From contig NC_079876.1 of the NCBI RefSeq assembly GCF_029227915.1, positions 12,092,001 to 12,156,000 of the forward strand: a stretch of DNA of 64,000 bases, written 5' to 3'. This DNA comes from Hydractinia symbiolongicarpus (lineage: Eukaryota; Cnidaria; Hydrozoa; Anthoathecata; Hydractiniidae). Made by a program: the position numbers and the translations under genes. A model generated the notes under the pieces. The model saw nothing but the letters and a program-made list of their open reading frames with translations. It searched no databases and had not been told where the DNA came from. Below are positions 1 through 12,219 of this stretch, piece by piece (the stretch's first letter is position 1; each line of letters opens with the position of its first letter).

Positions 1-282
1 TACATGAAACCATAAGAATTATTAGCTCTGAAAAATATACTTTTGCATGAAATATCAAGTATGTAGTGCTTGAGTGCACTATACCTAAGTATGCACCACT
101 ATGTGTATACTCAATAGACTATATTTTTGTTTCCGTTTTAAACTATTTCGTAATACACTACAGATAATAAAAATTGTAGAAATCAGCGAGGTAGATCAAT
201 AAAACATAGTTACCATGAAAAGTTTCGTACGAAACACTTCGAGGTCTTCGTTTCTTCTTTTTCTTTGGTTTAGTGTTTGCTT

Positions 283-442
283 CAGATTGAAGAGGTTGGC
301 TAACAAGAAGATCTAAAAGAAAAGCATAATTCTTGACAAAAAATGCAATGAAGAGCATTTAACAGATTGAAGAGGTTGGCTAACAAGAAGATCTAAAAGA
401 AAAGCATAATTCTTGACAAAAAATGCAATGAAGAGCATTTAA
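283..442. repeat. Perfect 80-bp tandem duplication
   Basis: Two adjacent copies (283-362 and 363-442), each starting CAGATTGAAGAGGTTGGC and ending AAGAGCATTTAA, look identical base for base. No coding function is evident. The identity suggests a recent slippage or repair event, or an assembly artefact. Confidence 0.9.
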
Positions 443-3400
443 CCTATGGTAATGTATTTATTTTTAAAACGCCACCAGCCCACCCAACCCCCACCCCCTA
501 TCATTAGGAGCCCACCCTTTTTATTTTAACAGTAACTTTCCTATTACTTCGAGGTCAAGCTATTATCATCATCCCGTAAGGAATATTTAATGCAAACACC
601 CTAATAATTTGAACTCATAATTATCCAATGTTGCCAATTTTAAAAATTGCCACAAGTTTAGTTTACTGATTTTCTTGAATCTTTTCACAATTTTCAACTA
701 CAAATGTGATGTGCTAAACTGAAAAGCCAATCTTAATTTAATACTAATTTTTTAGTTCTATTGATGCAATTATACACTGTTTTTTTTACATAAAAATGAG
801 TGTTTTTAGGAGTCCTTTTAGAAACCATCCTATAATTCTAAATTTCATGACATAACGTACGAACATTAGCTTACTTGTCTGCATAGGTTCTAAGTTACAC
901 ACACTCTACCACAAAGATCTTTTAGTACTGGTTATATTGGTGAATTGTATACTCACAAAATTTTGACATTGTTTTCATTAATACTAAATGAACAAAATAA
1001 TTTTCTTGAGGAATTAAAGCTATCAATTATTAAAGCACTCAAAAAAAAACACGAAGACAGTTGACATGAATGTTAACTGATGTTAACAAAAATTCTTTAT
1101 TTATGTCTGAATTTAAGTAAAGATATGCACTTTATACTTAATTGAACTGTTGTTTTTGTCCAGAAGCGTGTGAATGCAAAATAAAGTATGCTGATGTGAA
1201 GCAGGATTAGTATTTCACATCAGTTTTTGCCGATATGTGAAATAAACTGAATTAGAAAAGCTGATTGGTAATTCTAAAATATGAACATGTCTTTTTTAAT
1301 GTCAAAATAAACACACATATAGAGGACAGCTGTTCATGTCGATTTGTTATTCTTAAATTTAGTAGAAATAAACCAAATCACCTTTTCACAAAACTTGTCT
1401 AAACATTCCACTGATTTGACTTACGTACTCAAAAAAATAAACTAGAAAATGCATGATAGTCATAGAAAAGTTACTTGTTTATTATTTGATATTTGCAATT
1501 TAAAAATATATACAATGATATAATGGAAAAAGTCTCAGCATGCTAATGTCAGAAGAGGGGAAAAATATCAGACTAAATATTTATGGAAGGAAATTTTCGT
1601 AAATTCACAGAATTTGCAAGTTATTGATATAATTTGTGAAAATTTATCCTCACAAAAATTATACAGTTCTGGCTTCGTCACACCTCACATTGTGTTTGTG
1701 TATCATGTGCAACATGCACGATCCAGGATCCCATCATGATTTTTGTGATGGTAAAAGCCATTCACAAAAGTTATTTGACTTGATTGCAAAAGTTTCTTCC
1801 TTTAAAAAGTAATCAAATTAGAAAGATCTACAATTATGGCATAAAAAACTTTTTTATTCGAATGTTGATGATTGAGGAAAATAAACAGCAACTCCTCTGT
1901 AAGTGGTCAAGTGTAAGTCACATTTTTCTTTTCATACATTTTTTTCCACAAAACGAAACATTAAAACTCACTTAAACAATTAGAATATTTATTTCGATGA
2001 TTTATCGAATGAAGCGAGAATAACGAACATCCTTAATAAATAGACTTTAAAACATTTCTTTTTCGAAATATTTACCTTCAACTTAAATAACAGGTTTATA
2101 TTTAATTTTTGGAAGCCAATTTGTTTCTTTGTTTCTTTGTTTAATAGTAATTCACAACAATGAGGATCACGATGTTAGATTGTGGAGATCGCGATATTAC
2201 TTGCACAGTAAATCGTGACCATCATGATGCTGAAGAATTTTTCTGTTACGTTAGCATAGTGGATCATGCAATTCACCAGGTTAGGTGTCACAAGCCAGTA
2301 CTGTACAAAAGCCAACAATTTGTAACAGAAAAAAACTCCTAATTGACAGATTCACGAAAATTGAAAATGGGAAGATCATAGATAATCACACAAAAGTAAC
2401 AGATATCCTTAACCATCAATTACAATTGCGCTATTTACACTGTTATACTTTTCTAATAGTTTTTTAATGCAGAATTGTTGCAAAAAAAATTTGTTGTGAA
2501 AATTATTTTTCTAATAACTTATATAGTGATAGAAGTTCTAAAATAGTGGGCATACTTTAAACAAAAAAAACCATTCAAATAGAGACTTTTTGGTTGCATC
2601 GTGATAATTATTTTGTTGATTGTTTTTATGTCAGTAACAATGTGAAATAATGTCTAAAATAATGTCTAATGCTTGGGTGATTTTAGTTTAACAGATTTTC
2701 ACATTGTCATAATATACAATAATAAGTGCACATTTACCAGGGAATGTTTACTTCATTTTATTATTTGTTTACTTCTGTGCAAAGTCAGGTTAAGGAGCAT
2801 AAGTTAACCTTACCATTTGTTATCAAACCACTTTCAATTTCAGTTTCAATACCAAGGACTTCATCAGTACCATGCTGCTTCCAAGCTTCAAAGGATGATG
2901 GAAAATACCAACCATTCTCCATGTTGTCTAAACAAATGAGAACAAAAACTGTTCTTAATAATACATAATGGGTATGAACCTAAGAAGTGAAGTTTGGCAC
3001 ATTGCCTTAATTATTAAACTATTGTAAGTTATTTAGGCTAATGACCAAAAAGAGGAAAAATATGTAGTATATATATTGTATATATTTTGTTCCAAATTTC
3101 TCAAAAAGCAATCGTACAGGGTTTAAAATATATCTAGTCTATTATTCGTTCCCACCTGGGTAACGCTCCATGTTATTTTAAGAAAAGAAAATTGTTCATT
3201 GTAATGTTACTGTCAGTTAAAGATCAAAACAAATAAAAGTTTCATAGCATCGCATATCGTATTCCTCCTACAAGTCCCTCCCTTTATTTCGCCTCTTTTT
3301 AAACCCCTAAAATTCTATACATTTATCTTTACCAGTGAATATATATATTTATCATAAATAAAAAATATAATCTATATTAATAGAAGCATTAACTCAAAAT

Positions 3401-5405
3401 GCAGAAATAAATACATATTGAACAATATTAATTTTCCCAATCAGAAAAAAAGTGGTGTATTGTTGATCACACTTCGGTTTTTCACAAAAATTGAAAATAG
3501 GCACAAGTGATTCTAAAGTGCTTTTAATTATGTAATCGAAGCTGCCACAGAGATTTTAAAATAAATATATATCAATATATATAAAAAACTGTTTTTTACA
3601 CTGGCCCCTTGAATTTAGCATTATGCAAGTGTTACAATCACTTGCCGTTGCAATTTTTGCACATTAGAACACTGTGACAGTTTTTTTTTGCAGATGTGTT
3701 TTTTTAACCTAACAAAACACGTTAATAAACTCAATACTTTCGTATGATTTAGCTATACCCTGGAAATTAAAAACAATTTTTTTACTGGAGAAAAGTATTA
3801 TAATAACCCATAAAATAATACACAATAAAAACATCAGTTTAAATGGAATAAAGTTTAAAAGTAAATACAACATTTTTCTTCCCACGTATATAACGACAGT
3901 CTTTGTGTGTAAAAACATATTATTTGTTACACAGAGCCTCATAAGGGTCAACGCAGGAAGTAAACATAATATTAAGTTGTTATATGAACATACTCATGAG
4001 GTACTTCCCAATTAATTTTAGCGTAGTACATTACAGTAAAAAACAATAGCATGCCGTTAACAGGAACGGGGTGGGTCATAAGCTTCATGGCTAATTTGCT
4101 TTTAACAGATAGAAAGCCAATTGTTGATGGCTGCTACCTATTTAGCTAACTACGTAGCTTAGCTTAGTGCATGCTTATTAGTTAGTGTCTTATACACCAG
4201 TACCAGAATCATACATTAAAAAACTATTGCACTGGTTCCGGAATTATACATTGAAAAACTACTAATTCGATAGCAAATTTCTCCGTCTTTTAGCTTGTGA
4301 ATCGGCACAGAAGTTTCCAGCAAACTTCCAAGATTTTTTGTGGAAAATTTCATTTTGACAAGGAGGATGACACAATAATTATAATTCGAAAAAATAATTT
4401 CTCTTATCCTTACAATTCAACTTGAAGAGCTTCTTGCGAAATACATGTTTAACCCCCTGACCATTTCGAATGTTTCAATGAAGCAAAAGCTTGGTTTTTA
4501 TATTGTGGATACAAACCCTTACATATAAAATAAGTATAGAGCCTAGATAACAAGATGCTTAAAATTTCTTTGAAGAAACCATCTGTTCTGCTTTCATATG
4601 CAGGAAGAGATATTCTTTTTCGCTAAAGAATTTTATAGTTTTTATACGGCATCTAAATAAGTATAAATTCACTATGTTGATTACTGTTGTTGTTGGGGAA
4701 AAATTTTCAACTTTTTAAGAATTAAAAAAATTAGATACAAAAGAAGAATTATATTGACACTGTAATTAAGGCTTCACAAAAAAGATTGACGACAATAATA
4801 TAACCAGAGATTAATGAATTAAAATATAGTTGTATTCATGGTAGAAGAAAATTCAAAGGAAGAGGCTCTGGACAACAAGCTTCCGTACGTCTTTTTTTAT
4901 TTTTATATTATTCAGCAACCTATAGATCTCAGACCCTTTTTATTACTGTGTTTTACCAGCTCAGTTTTCATACTTCTTTCAGTACTATATAAAGCAAGAC
5001 TGCCAGTTTTCGCTCGCTTTGCGAGTAAATAAGTCTGATCAATTTTTGGAATTGTAAAAATTCCACACAGACCTTCATCACTAATTAAATAGGGTGGGCA
5101 ATTCTCATCATCACTTATCTGGGACATATCTACATCTTATATAATAATAAGGAAGTTTATGTGACGGTCCTAGTGGATGCGTTCATTTTCTTTTAATGTA
5201 GCCGAAAAAGGTATGTCCTAAATGTTAAATTTTATGACGTGATGGTGCGACGTCAATAACACTAATTTAACGTCAATATCTTATATCAAATTAATGAAGC
5301 CATTACAGTGCACTTAAAACTTTAAGGCTAAATAACTTGGAAACTTGTAATAGTAATATTATTAATAGTCATAAAGTTCAATCGTATATATGAAAAGATA
5401 ACAAT
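443..5405. other. AT-rich intergenic DNA, no gene recognised
   Basis: Only short open frames of low-complexity composition occur here. I see no protein domain, no convincing exon and no RNA gene. Imperfect short repeats, for example around 4190-4265, are the only structure noticed. Confidence 0.5.
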
Positions 5406-6376
5406 CAGGCCCGGTCAGGAATGACGTGCAATTGCACGCGCAAGCCTTGTCACACCCCTAAAAGGAACTTAGGAGTGGGATGTCTCGCACACCTCGGTAC
5501 CTGTGTGGAGAGCGATGTACAAAATAGAAAATCAACAGTTTGATTTTCAATGTTAAAATGAAAATTATTTGCAGTTGATAACAAAGCCCAGAGGCAGACC
5601 GAGAAAGACTTGGCAGGAGGTTATAAGGACAGACTTGATAGAGAGGAAGTTGAGTTTAGATCTAACACAGTCTAGATCAGATTGGAAGAGGGTCATTAAT
5701 ATACCCCGTCCAACCCATGCTAGCATGGAAAACGGACGTTAAGCCGAGAATGATGATGATGATGATGAACAACTGGTTTTATCTACAATTAAATCCATGA
5801 TATAATGTCTATTCCACCTGTAAGTGCAATTTTGCAGACGTGCTTCATCCATGCTCCGTCAGCGTTCACCTCCGCATTAGTTAAGAACCGCATGGCTCGA
5901 TTTCTTGCGTAAGACCTGGTTACCAACGACGAAGAGGACAGGCTTTAGGGATTTGTGTCTACACAGTTCTTTTAACTAAGTCAGGAGTCAGTGAATTAGC
6001 TAGGATGGTCAAGTTGGCTATGAATAGGCTTCCTCGTGGATTAAAAGGACTAGAACTATTCAATAATTCTAAGATCTAAACAAATGGAAGTGTCCGACCA
6101 AGACGGAAATCTATTTGAGGTTTTAACCGACGAAAGTTCGAAACAAGCTATGCACATGTCCAACCAAACTGTAAATGTTGTAGACATTTCGTCTGACGAG
6201 TCTCCAAAAAATTATTTTGAGGGCTGCCTTCTAGGAAGTTTTTTAGGAATCGCACGCCTACTATCTTTTATCGCACCCCTAAATAGAACTCAGGCGTGCG
6301 ATGTTTGTCGCACTCCATCGCAACTTTAGGAGTGTGACCTACTGCACGCCAGTCATTTTACTCACGACCAGGCCTG
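5406..6376. mobile_element. Non-autonomous TIR DNA transposon (hAT-like ends), 971 bp
   Basis: The left end starts CAGGCCCGGTC and the right end, read on the minus strand, starts CAGGCCTGGTC. Both continue into related subterminal sequence containing GTCACAC(C/T)CCTAAA. AACAAT occurs directly outside both ends (5400-5405 and 6377-6382) and may be part of the target duplication. No transposase is present. A LINE tail lies inside. The hAT assignment rests only on the CAGG-type ends. Confidence 0.6.
5572..5768 (+). mobile_element. 5'-truncated LINE: reverse transcriptase C-terminus and microsatellite tail
   Basis: The open frame reads RGRPRKTWQEVIRTDL, then SRSDWKRVINIPRPTHASM, and stops at 5740-5742. 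The basic RGRPRKTW box followed by a W-x-R segment is typical of the extreme C-terminus of LINE reverse transcriptase polyproteins. A short run of TGA/GAT repeats follows the stop, like the microsatellite tails of some LINE families. The upstream reverse transcriptase is missing, so this is a dead 3' fragment, apparently nested in the surrounding TIR element. Confidence 0.75.
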
Positions 6377-6959
6377 AACAATCTTAGCATAAATTAATAT
6401 TTGCATTTTCCTTGTTATTCTAGCAGCTCCACTTGCATTTAACTAAGTGACACTAAAAAAGAAAAGACCTTTGAGTATATTCATCCTAATGTACTCCAAT
6501 TTCATTTTTTAGATAACAAATTGAAGTTGAACAAAAAAATACCATAAAGATTTGTGATGCAAGAAATAAAGTAAGACTGCTATAGGATTTCAAGGCAAGA
6601 CGAAGCTTCAGTTGTTCTGCAAAACGCATATTTCAACCAAAAAAGATTATCCTTTGGTTTTTTGTTGGAATACAACGTGTAACGGTCGTTGTCAAAGAAA
6701 GATCATTGTCAAGGAAATAGAAATGTATGTACAATACTTTGCTGACAAACGCAGTTATTGATAGTTCCGGCAATAGTGAGACGATATTGTACTTGATATA
6801 GCCTACTTGGAAAATATGGTGGCTAAACAAAGAAGAAAGCTAAATTAGAAGTGCACAATGTGTCAACATTCTTTAGATAGTCGCAGCATATATGTTGTGA
6901 TAAATGCTTTAGATGGAATCATCTTTAATGCGCTAAGGGAGCAATCAATCTAAAAAACA
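6377..6959. other. Intergenic, no gene recognised
   Basis: Unannotated AT-rich sequence between the TIR element and the GATCGTTT-rich satellite region. Nothing specific seen. Confidence 0.4.
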
Positions 6960-7862
6960 ATCCTTTCAATTTGTATAATATTTATTTGAAACGATCTCCA
7001 TACGATTTTAAATCGAATTTCTAAAAAAAATTCAAAAAAACTGTTTCAAATACGTTTCAATTCGTTACAAAATAGTTATAAATCGTTTTGTTGAATTGAA
7101 ATCGTTTTGTAATTGTTTCCAAAAAGTTTTGCATTCGTCCCAATCGTTTCAAAAAAATTAAAATTAATTCGTTTCAACACTTCATTAAATACGATTTAAA
7201 ATCGCTTTCAAAGAAATTAACTATAAAATTATGTAAATGTCTGTATATTTTGTCATGAAAAAAAGAAATCGAGATTGTAGAAGGCGAAAAGATCGCTGTA
7301 GATCAATGAAAAATCATGAAAACAGGATCTTAGAAAGTGAAAAGATCGTCATAGATCGTTTAAACATCATAAAAAGCATCGTAGAAAGCAAAAAGATTGC
7401 TGTAGATCTTTTAAAAATCATGAAAACGGCATCATAGAAAGTGAAAAGATCACTGTAGATCATTTAAAAATCATGCAGATCGTTTAAATACAGTCAAAAC
7501 GGCATTGTAGAAAGTGAAAACATTGCTTAAAAAATCGTTTAAAAATCATGAAAACGAGATTGTAAAAAGTGTAAAGATGATGAAAGCAAAAATATGTCAC
7601 AGATCGTATAGTTCCGCGTAATATTTCAGAACTTGTTTCATAATTCCTTTCAAATTTTGTCCCTATAGATTCACTGTAAATCGTTTCCCATTCGCTTCCA
7701 CTTCATATGAATAATATACGATTGTATCAATTGTAATTTATTATATTTGTTAAAACAAATATAATAAATAACAATCGTTTCCAAATCGTTTCAAATCGTT
7801 TCACGTTCGTTTCATAAAACGATCTGTAAACGATTTTGATCGTTTCAATTTGTATAAAATGT
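6960..7862. repeat. GATCGTTT-rich region with a ~52-bp tandem array at its core
   Basis: The core (about 7277-7580) has five to six imperfect units starting around 7277, 7330, 7381, 7434 and 7507. Each reads roughly GTAGAAAGTGAAAAGATCGC, then TGTAGATC, then TTAAAAATCATGAAAACGG. Both flanks are dense in short words related to AAATCGTTTCAAA. The left flank (TTCAATTTGTATAA near 6967) recurs at the right flank (near 7843), so the block may be a transposon with satellite-like innards. The open frame at 7237-7437 is a by-product of the repeat. Confidence 0.65.
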
Positions 7863-9849
7863 GAAACAATGATGGAGACGGCCCCTAACCTGTCTTCAAG
7901 ACCAAAAGCAACATACTGGTTTTGTGAAATGTGCAAGCTAATAGAGCAAGCAGGTAAAAGTTTTATTCTAAATGCAGCATGTTATTCCTGGTGTATTTGA
8001 TGTGTCAGGTTTTAGGGTTTTTTGTACTGTTTCAGTCATTACAGTAATGTTTACTTCGCATGTTTTACTTACTTCGCATCATTAATGCTTATTTCCGACC
8101 TTTAGTAATCAAGTCAAAGCGCGGTGAAAAAGAAGACACCTTATTGCCTAGAACACCAACTTTTTGAAAGTCGAGATCTTGAAAACAGAAAAAAATGACG
8201 ATTCAATAAATCCTGTTGAAGAAAAAGTGTGAAAAAATTAGTAATGCAAGGAAAGATTTAAACGTCCACCTTAACACAATTTAAAGGAAACCCGAGGTAT
8301 AAAATGATGTTGGACTTATATTATTGAGCTTAAAAAGTTAGCTAACAAGTCTTTTTAATTTTTTAAAGAGCTCTTTTGGTTCTCAAGATATTCACATTTA
8401 AAGAATTTCAGATTTAATTATACCGCAACAATTTTGTTATATTTATACATGTTAAGTAATTGTTGTTTCAAAACTTATTTGTTTATTATTTTTATATATT
8501 TTTTGCTCAATTGATTGCTAAACCTTTCCCCACACTTTTTGTTAATTAATCCTTAACCGCCAAACTCCATAGTTTTATACCTATGGGGTCTGGCCACAAA
8601 ATTTCACTACTGGTGCAATAGTTTTCAAATCTACAGATCCGGTATCCGTTCAGTAGTTTTTCAATGTATATACATTCTGCCTGTTACTGGTAGAGACTTT
8701 GTATCAGTTATGGTGTTATGTAATGTTTTAACTTAGTGTCTAGCTAAAGGAACAACATGCAAAATAGATAGGAAAAACCCACAACGGTCAACTTTAAAAA
8801 AACAACTTATGTGAAAAATTTATTAAACTTGCTCTCAAAAAAGGTCGATGTATAGTAACGAAAATTCCAATTCCAGTTCCTTTATAATCTTTGATTCCTT
8901 AAAATCTATAAATTAAAACTATATCTGTCTTATGTAGTCCTGCATGTGCAGAACTTTCAACTCATCAATTTAGGAGAGGATTGGCTTAGCTTAATTTGCT
9001 GTTTTCAAGGACTTTGTCTAGTTGGGTAGAAATTATGTATGTAGCTCAAAGGAGTCTACACAAACTCTACAAATGTTCCCTCAGAATTAGTGGGACTACC
9101 CACAATAATAAATAACCCATCTTAGCCAGCTAGCTACACAAAACCAAACAAAACAGTGTAGCACCTCGAGCTCTTGTAAACTTTATTATGTACAAACATG
9201 TTAAAAAAAACACGCACAGCTTTACAAACATAGATAATTGTGACGTCTAGGGTTGCTAGAGAATTAAAACATGCTGATGAAATAATAACGCAACATTAGC
9301 TAACCATCAAGGTTTACCTTGTCAAATTAATTGAATGCTCGGCGGAAAGTCAGCATGGCCATTTTGATGCCCTGGTTTTGTTTATGTTCTATTTGTGGAG
9401 CAATGCTGACTTGCTCGTCACACGTCGGTTCTTTATGTAAACAAATAAATGCTCCACCGGAGAGGCTATGGTTTAGCTAACAAGCTCCGCGAAAACATTT
9501 TTTTTTTATTTAAAAAACCTGAGATAAGAATGCTTCACTAGAGGGGACAGGATTAGGCATACAAAACAGCATGAGACAATAAATGTTTTCGAAGGATAGG
9601 ACTTACAACCAAAAAATAATATTTTGAGCACCGCTCATCCTTTTCACCTGTGTGTAAGCGCAGTAGTAGGTAAGAGTACAATTACAGTTTTACCCCTCCA
9701 AGCCCCCGCCTTCAGTACCTCCCTCGCCCCTCACCGACCAACCTGCTCGACCAACCACCCCACCACCAAAAAACCCCCAAAAACCTCGCCTCCACCACCT
9801 CCATCCCCGCTTTTTACTCCCGATCATCACTACTTGTACATCACGTATA
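7863..9849. other. Intergenic, no gene recognised; C-rich tract at 9690-9830
   Basis: No domain-bearing frame found. The stretch 9690-9830 is unusually C-rich, with many CCACC and CCCCC words, and abuts the left edge of the viral element. It could belong to the element's terminal region, but no terminal repeat partner was identified. Confidence 0.4.
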
Positions 9850-10522
9850 ATGGCGGATGCTGTCCCTGTGCCAAACTCTAGTTGAACTATCTTATCATCA
9901 AATAAAAAGATGCTCAAATTTGCTAACGAGAATGTCAATTAAGAGACTTTTATGTCAAAGCAACTCCGCTAAATATTGAAGAAGTAAACATCGAAAATAT
10001 AGTACTAAGCGACCCTATTCCAGCAAACAAGGGTAAAGATGAACGCTTCGTCATTGGCTATAATAATGACAACAAACTATCCCCTCTATTGATCAGAACA
10101 CCTAAAAAGCTCTATTCCAATGGTGCATCGCGTTACTCGGAGGGCTCCTCTCTTACCATGCCATTCGACATCTATAACCACCCAGATTGGGTAGAGAAGT
10201 ACGAAAACATCCTGACCAAGGTAGAGTCCTTGGAGGATCATTGCTTCAATAACCCCCTGTGAAAAAAGGCAAATACATTACCACCAAAGTGAAGGAGTGG
10301 GAAGGCAAAATCAAGACCAATTTCCACAAGAAAAAGGTACCAGAAGGTAGCTGCGAGTGCAAGGCTATCATCAAGCTATCTGGCATCTACAGGCAAGGCC
10401 AAAACTGTTACATGCAGACCTACTTGCAGAAGTGTAAGTACAAGGATGTCGAGTTTTATGGCTCCAGCTGCCTTAGCGATTCTGACAATGAAGACGATAT
10501 CGACAGCTTCACTGTACTATAA
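9850..10522 (+). pseudogene. Putative ssDNA-binding-like viral protein, disrupted
   Basis: Coding similarity starts at an ATG at 9850 (MADAVPVPNSS) and runs to 10522. It is interrupted by stops near 9883 and 9941 and by a frameshift near 10258. Recognisable blocks are a central stretch with FVIGYNNDNKLSPLLIRTPK and a C-terminal half with CECKAIIKLSGIYRQGQNCY. It ends in an acidic tail (SDSDNEDDIDSF). The layout, an OB-like C-terminal region followed by an acidic tail, recalls the replication-associated DNA-binding proteins of large DNA viruses and Polintons. That role is an inference from pattern memory. It is the leftmost gene and runs in the same direction as the SAP gene 14 bp downstream. 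Confidence 0.5.
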
Positions 10523-10536
10523 GTGTCTATGAGGTT

Positions 10537-10836
10537 TTGAGTGGTTGTTCTCCAACCACTCAAACAAATATAAAAGTTCCAGAACTCAAAAAAGAAGCGA
10601 AAGCGCTGAGTATTAGGGGGTATTCAACTATGAATAGGACCCGTCTTCTAGAGGCGATCAACAAGGCCAGGTTCAAGGATGTCTCCAGTCAAACGGACGG
10701 GCCCTATTCCCAGCCCTGCACCAGGATTGCATGGCAGAAAAATCTTGAGCAGTACTCGAGGGAGCTCTCCGAAAGGCATAGACGTGTTGTACATGATGGT
10801 GAGCTAGTGATTGACTATAGTACCGGAATCGTCTAG
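10537..10836 (+). CDS. SAP-domain-like small protein of the viral element
   Basis: About 99 codons. Residues 13-42 (VPELKKEAKALSIRGYSTMN and the following RTRLLEAI) match the two-helix SAP / Rho-N pattern used for DNA or RNA binding. The remaining 55 residues are charged, with no further domain seen. The open frame has no ATG: an ATG at 10529 lies in another frame and meets a stop after three codons, so the original start was probably lost to a frameshift. The stop codon overlaps the left arm of a hairpin (10832-10858) separating this gene from the convergent gene at 10880. SAP proteins are common in Polinton-like elements; the exact role is unknown. Confidence 0.6.
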   Translation: MSGCSPTTQTNIKVPELKKEAKALSIRGYSTMNRTRLLEAINKARFKDVSSQTDGPYSQPCTRIAWQKNLEQYSRELSERHRRVVHDGELVIDYSTGIV

Positions 10837-10858
10837 TATGTATGAACAACATATTAGA
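10832..10858. terminator. Hairpin between convergent viral genes (copy 1)
   Basis: Left arm TCTAGTATGT (10832-10841), loop of 7 nt, right arm ACATATTAGA (10849-10858). All ten positions pair, one of them as G-T. It covers the stop of the SAP gene and precedes the stop of the convergent gene at 10880. Nearly the same palindrome recurs at 13314-13340. The likely role is bidirectional transcript 3'-end formation (inferred). Confidence 0.6.
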
Positions 10859-10879
10859 ATCTGTAAGCAGATGGAGACT

Positions 10880-11519
10880 CTAAGTACCGCTGACATGCTG
10901 TACAGATTGAAGTTTTTTTAATAGTTCATCCTTCGACTCTTCACGCCCCTTCGCCACAAGTTGTTGTGGTTCCCGTTCATTAATATCGTTTACGACCTGT
11001 TTGCTGTGTTGATGTATATCCTCCTTCAGTTTCATATACTTCTCTTTCTCCTTCATAATCAAGCTGAACTCATGCTCATCAACCCGCCCGTTCTCCACTG
11101 CCTTGCTAATGAGATCGACAATAGAATTGAGCTTGGTTTGGGCCAATAGTCTGATGTCTCCATGTTTTTTTGATTTAGCGCCTAGCCTTTTGCCTACATT
11201 ACGTAGACCGGCTTCCCCCAACTGCACAGCTAGTGTGATACCACCCATAGCCACGGCTAGTAGTACACCGATCCCCGAGATCATGCTACCAATACCAACA
11301 CCTGAGGTTATAACACTTACAGCGAGTAGCCCGTGATCGGTGTACCTAACCCACGTACCATGCATCTTGAAATTTTTAGCAAGTTTGTCCCGCTCTTTGG
11401 CTTCGCTTCGTAGGTATTGTTCAACTTCCTCAATTTTCTTGAGTCTGTACACTTGAGTTTCGAAGGACCTTGCACCTTCTTCGTCGGGCGCACTCGGTAA
11501 GCTTTGTACTTTTACTCAT
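10880..11519 (-). pseudogene. Viral membrane protein with Gly-rich hydrophobic segments, 5' frameshift
   Basis: A 190-codon open frame plus about 20 upstream codons in the same frame. Order: charged N-terminal helix (RLKKIEEVEQYL), a long hydrophobic stretch with small residues (HGLLAVSVITSGVGIGSMIS, then GIGVLLAVAMGGITLAV) likely forming two membrane helices, a basic KRLGAKSKKH segment, and a charged helical C-terminus. The only suitable ATG (11519) is one base out of frame, with an AAAA run directly after it, so the start appears broken by a single-base change. I recognise this protein as common in cnidarian Polinton-like elements, but its function is not known to me. A role at the capsid or internal membrane is possible. 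Confidence 0.6.
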
Positions 11520-11521
11520 AC

Positions 11522-12200
11522 TTATTCTACAAGAATATGCATCGTGAGTCCTACGAAAGGGTTCTTTTCATCTTGATACTCGTCTATGAGCATGAACTCT
11601 AGCCTGTCTGTTGAACTCTTAAGGGGGAGGCATACGGGGTTATCGAAACTCCAGCTAAGCATATCCCCCCAAATCAGTCAAATCTTTTATGGGGAGCATT
11701 GCTAGTATATTAGATTTCTCACTATTTAGAAGACAGTAATCCATATCCAACTGGTTACACGTGAGTCTCAACCGCTGGTGAACGTCAGTCTTGTAGCGGA
11801 TGTCATGGTCGCCCTCCTTGAACAGTACCTTGGCATCAACCCTATAGCCCATAATGCACTTCAGTTGTTTGTCAATTAACACACCGTACCCCTTGCTAAC
11901 ACGGAGTCTGCAGACTCCGTTCCTGAGCACAGAGAGCTTGATTCTGTCCCCAGATTGACTGTTGACTATAGCCGCCAGATACTCGATTCTATACAAGCCC
12001 TGTTTGATTGAGATGAGAACTTTCAGCGGCCAAATATTTATCTCGGTCCCCGCTTTATAGATGTTGAACTCGCTCTTAGTGAAGAGATTCCACCACCTAG
12101 GCCGGATACTCAGAGATTTCAGCGCGATCCTCGTGCCTTCATCTAGATGAGGGTCGAATGTCGTAGGCTTCGTAGTATCCGTAATATAAAGTTGCTTCAT
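11522..12200 (-). pseudogene. Putative minor capsid (penton-like) protein, frameshifted
   Basis: Starts at ATG 12200 (MKQLYITDTTKPTTFDPHLD). It is open to a stop at 11655 and continues in another frame (LEFMLIDEYQDEKNPFVGLT) to a stop at 11522, so one indel near 11655 splits it. The C-terminal half has the alternating beta pattern and a CNQLDMDY segment that I associate with the single-jelly-roll minor capsid proteins of Polinton-like elements. It sits 19 bp from a divergent structural-type gene and just upstream of the membrane-protein gene on the same strand. The penton role is an inference; a structure prediction would settle it. Confidence 0.45.
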
Positions 12201-12219
12201 GTTTCTTCTAACAAGTAAC

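Noticed and set aside
11103-11336. Plus-strand frames opposite the viral membrane protein
   Set aside because: Shadows of the minus-strand gene, which has the coherent hydrophobic and charged pattern.
12199-12219. Alternative upstream starts for the gene at 12220
   Set aside because: An ATG at 12199 would add seven residues, but it overlaps the divergent gene's start, and MSIYSYNH is the more natural beginning.
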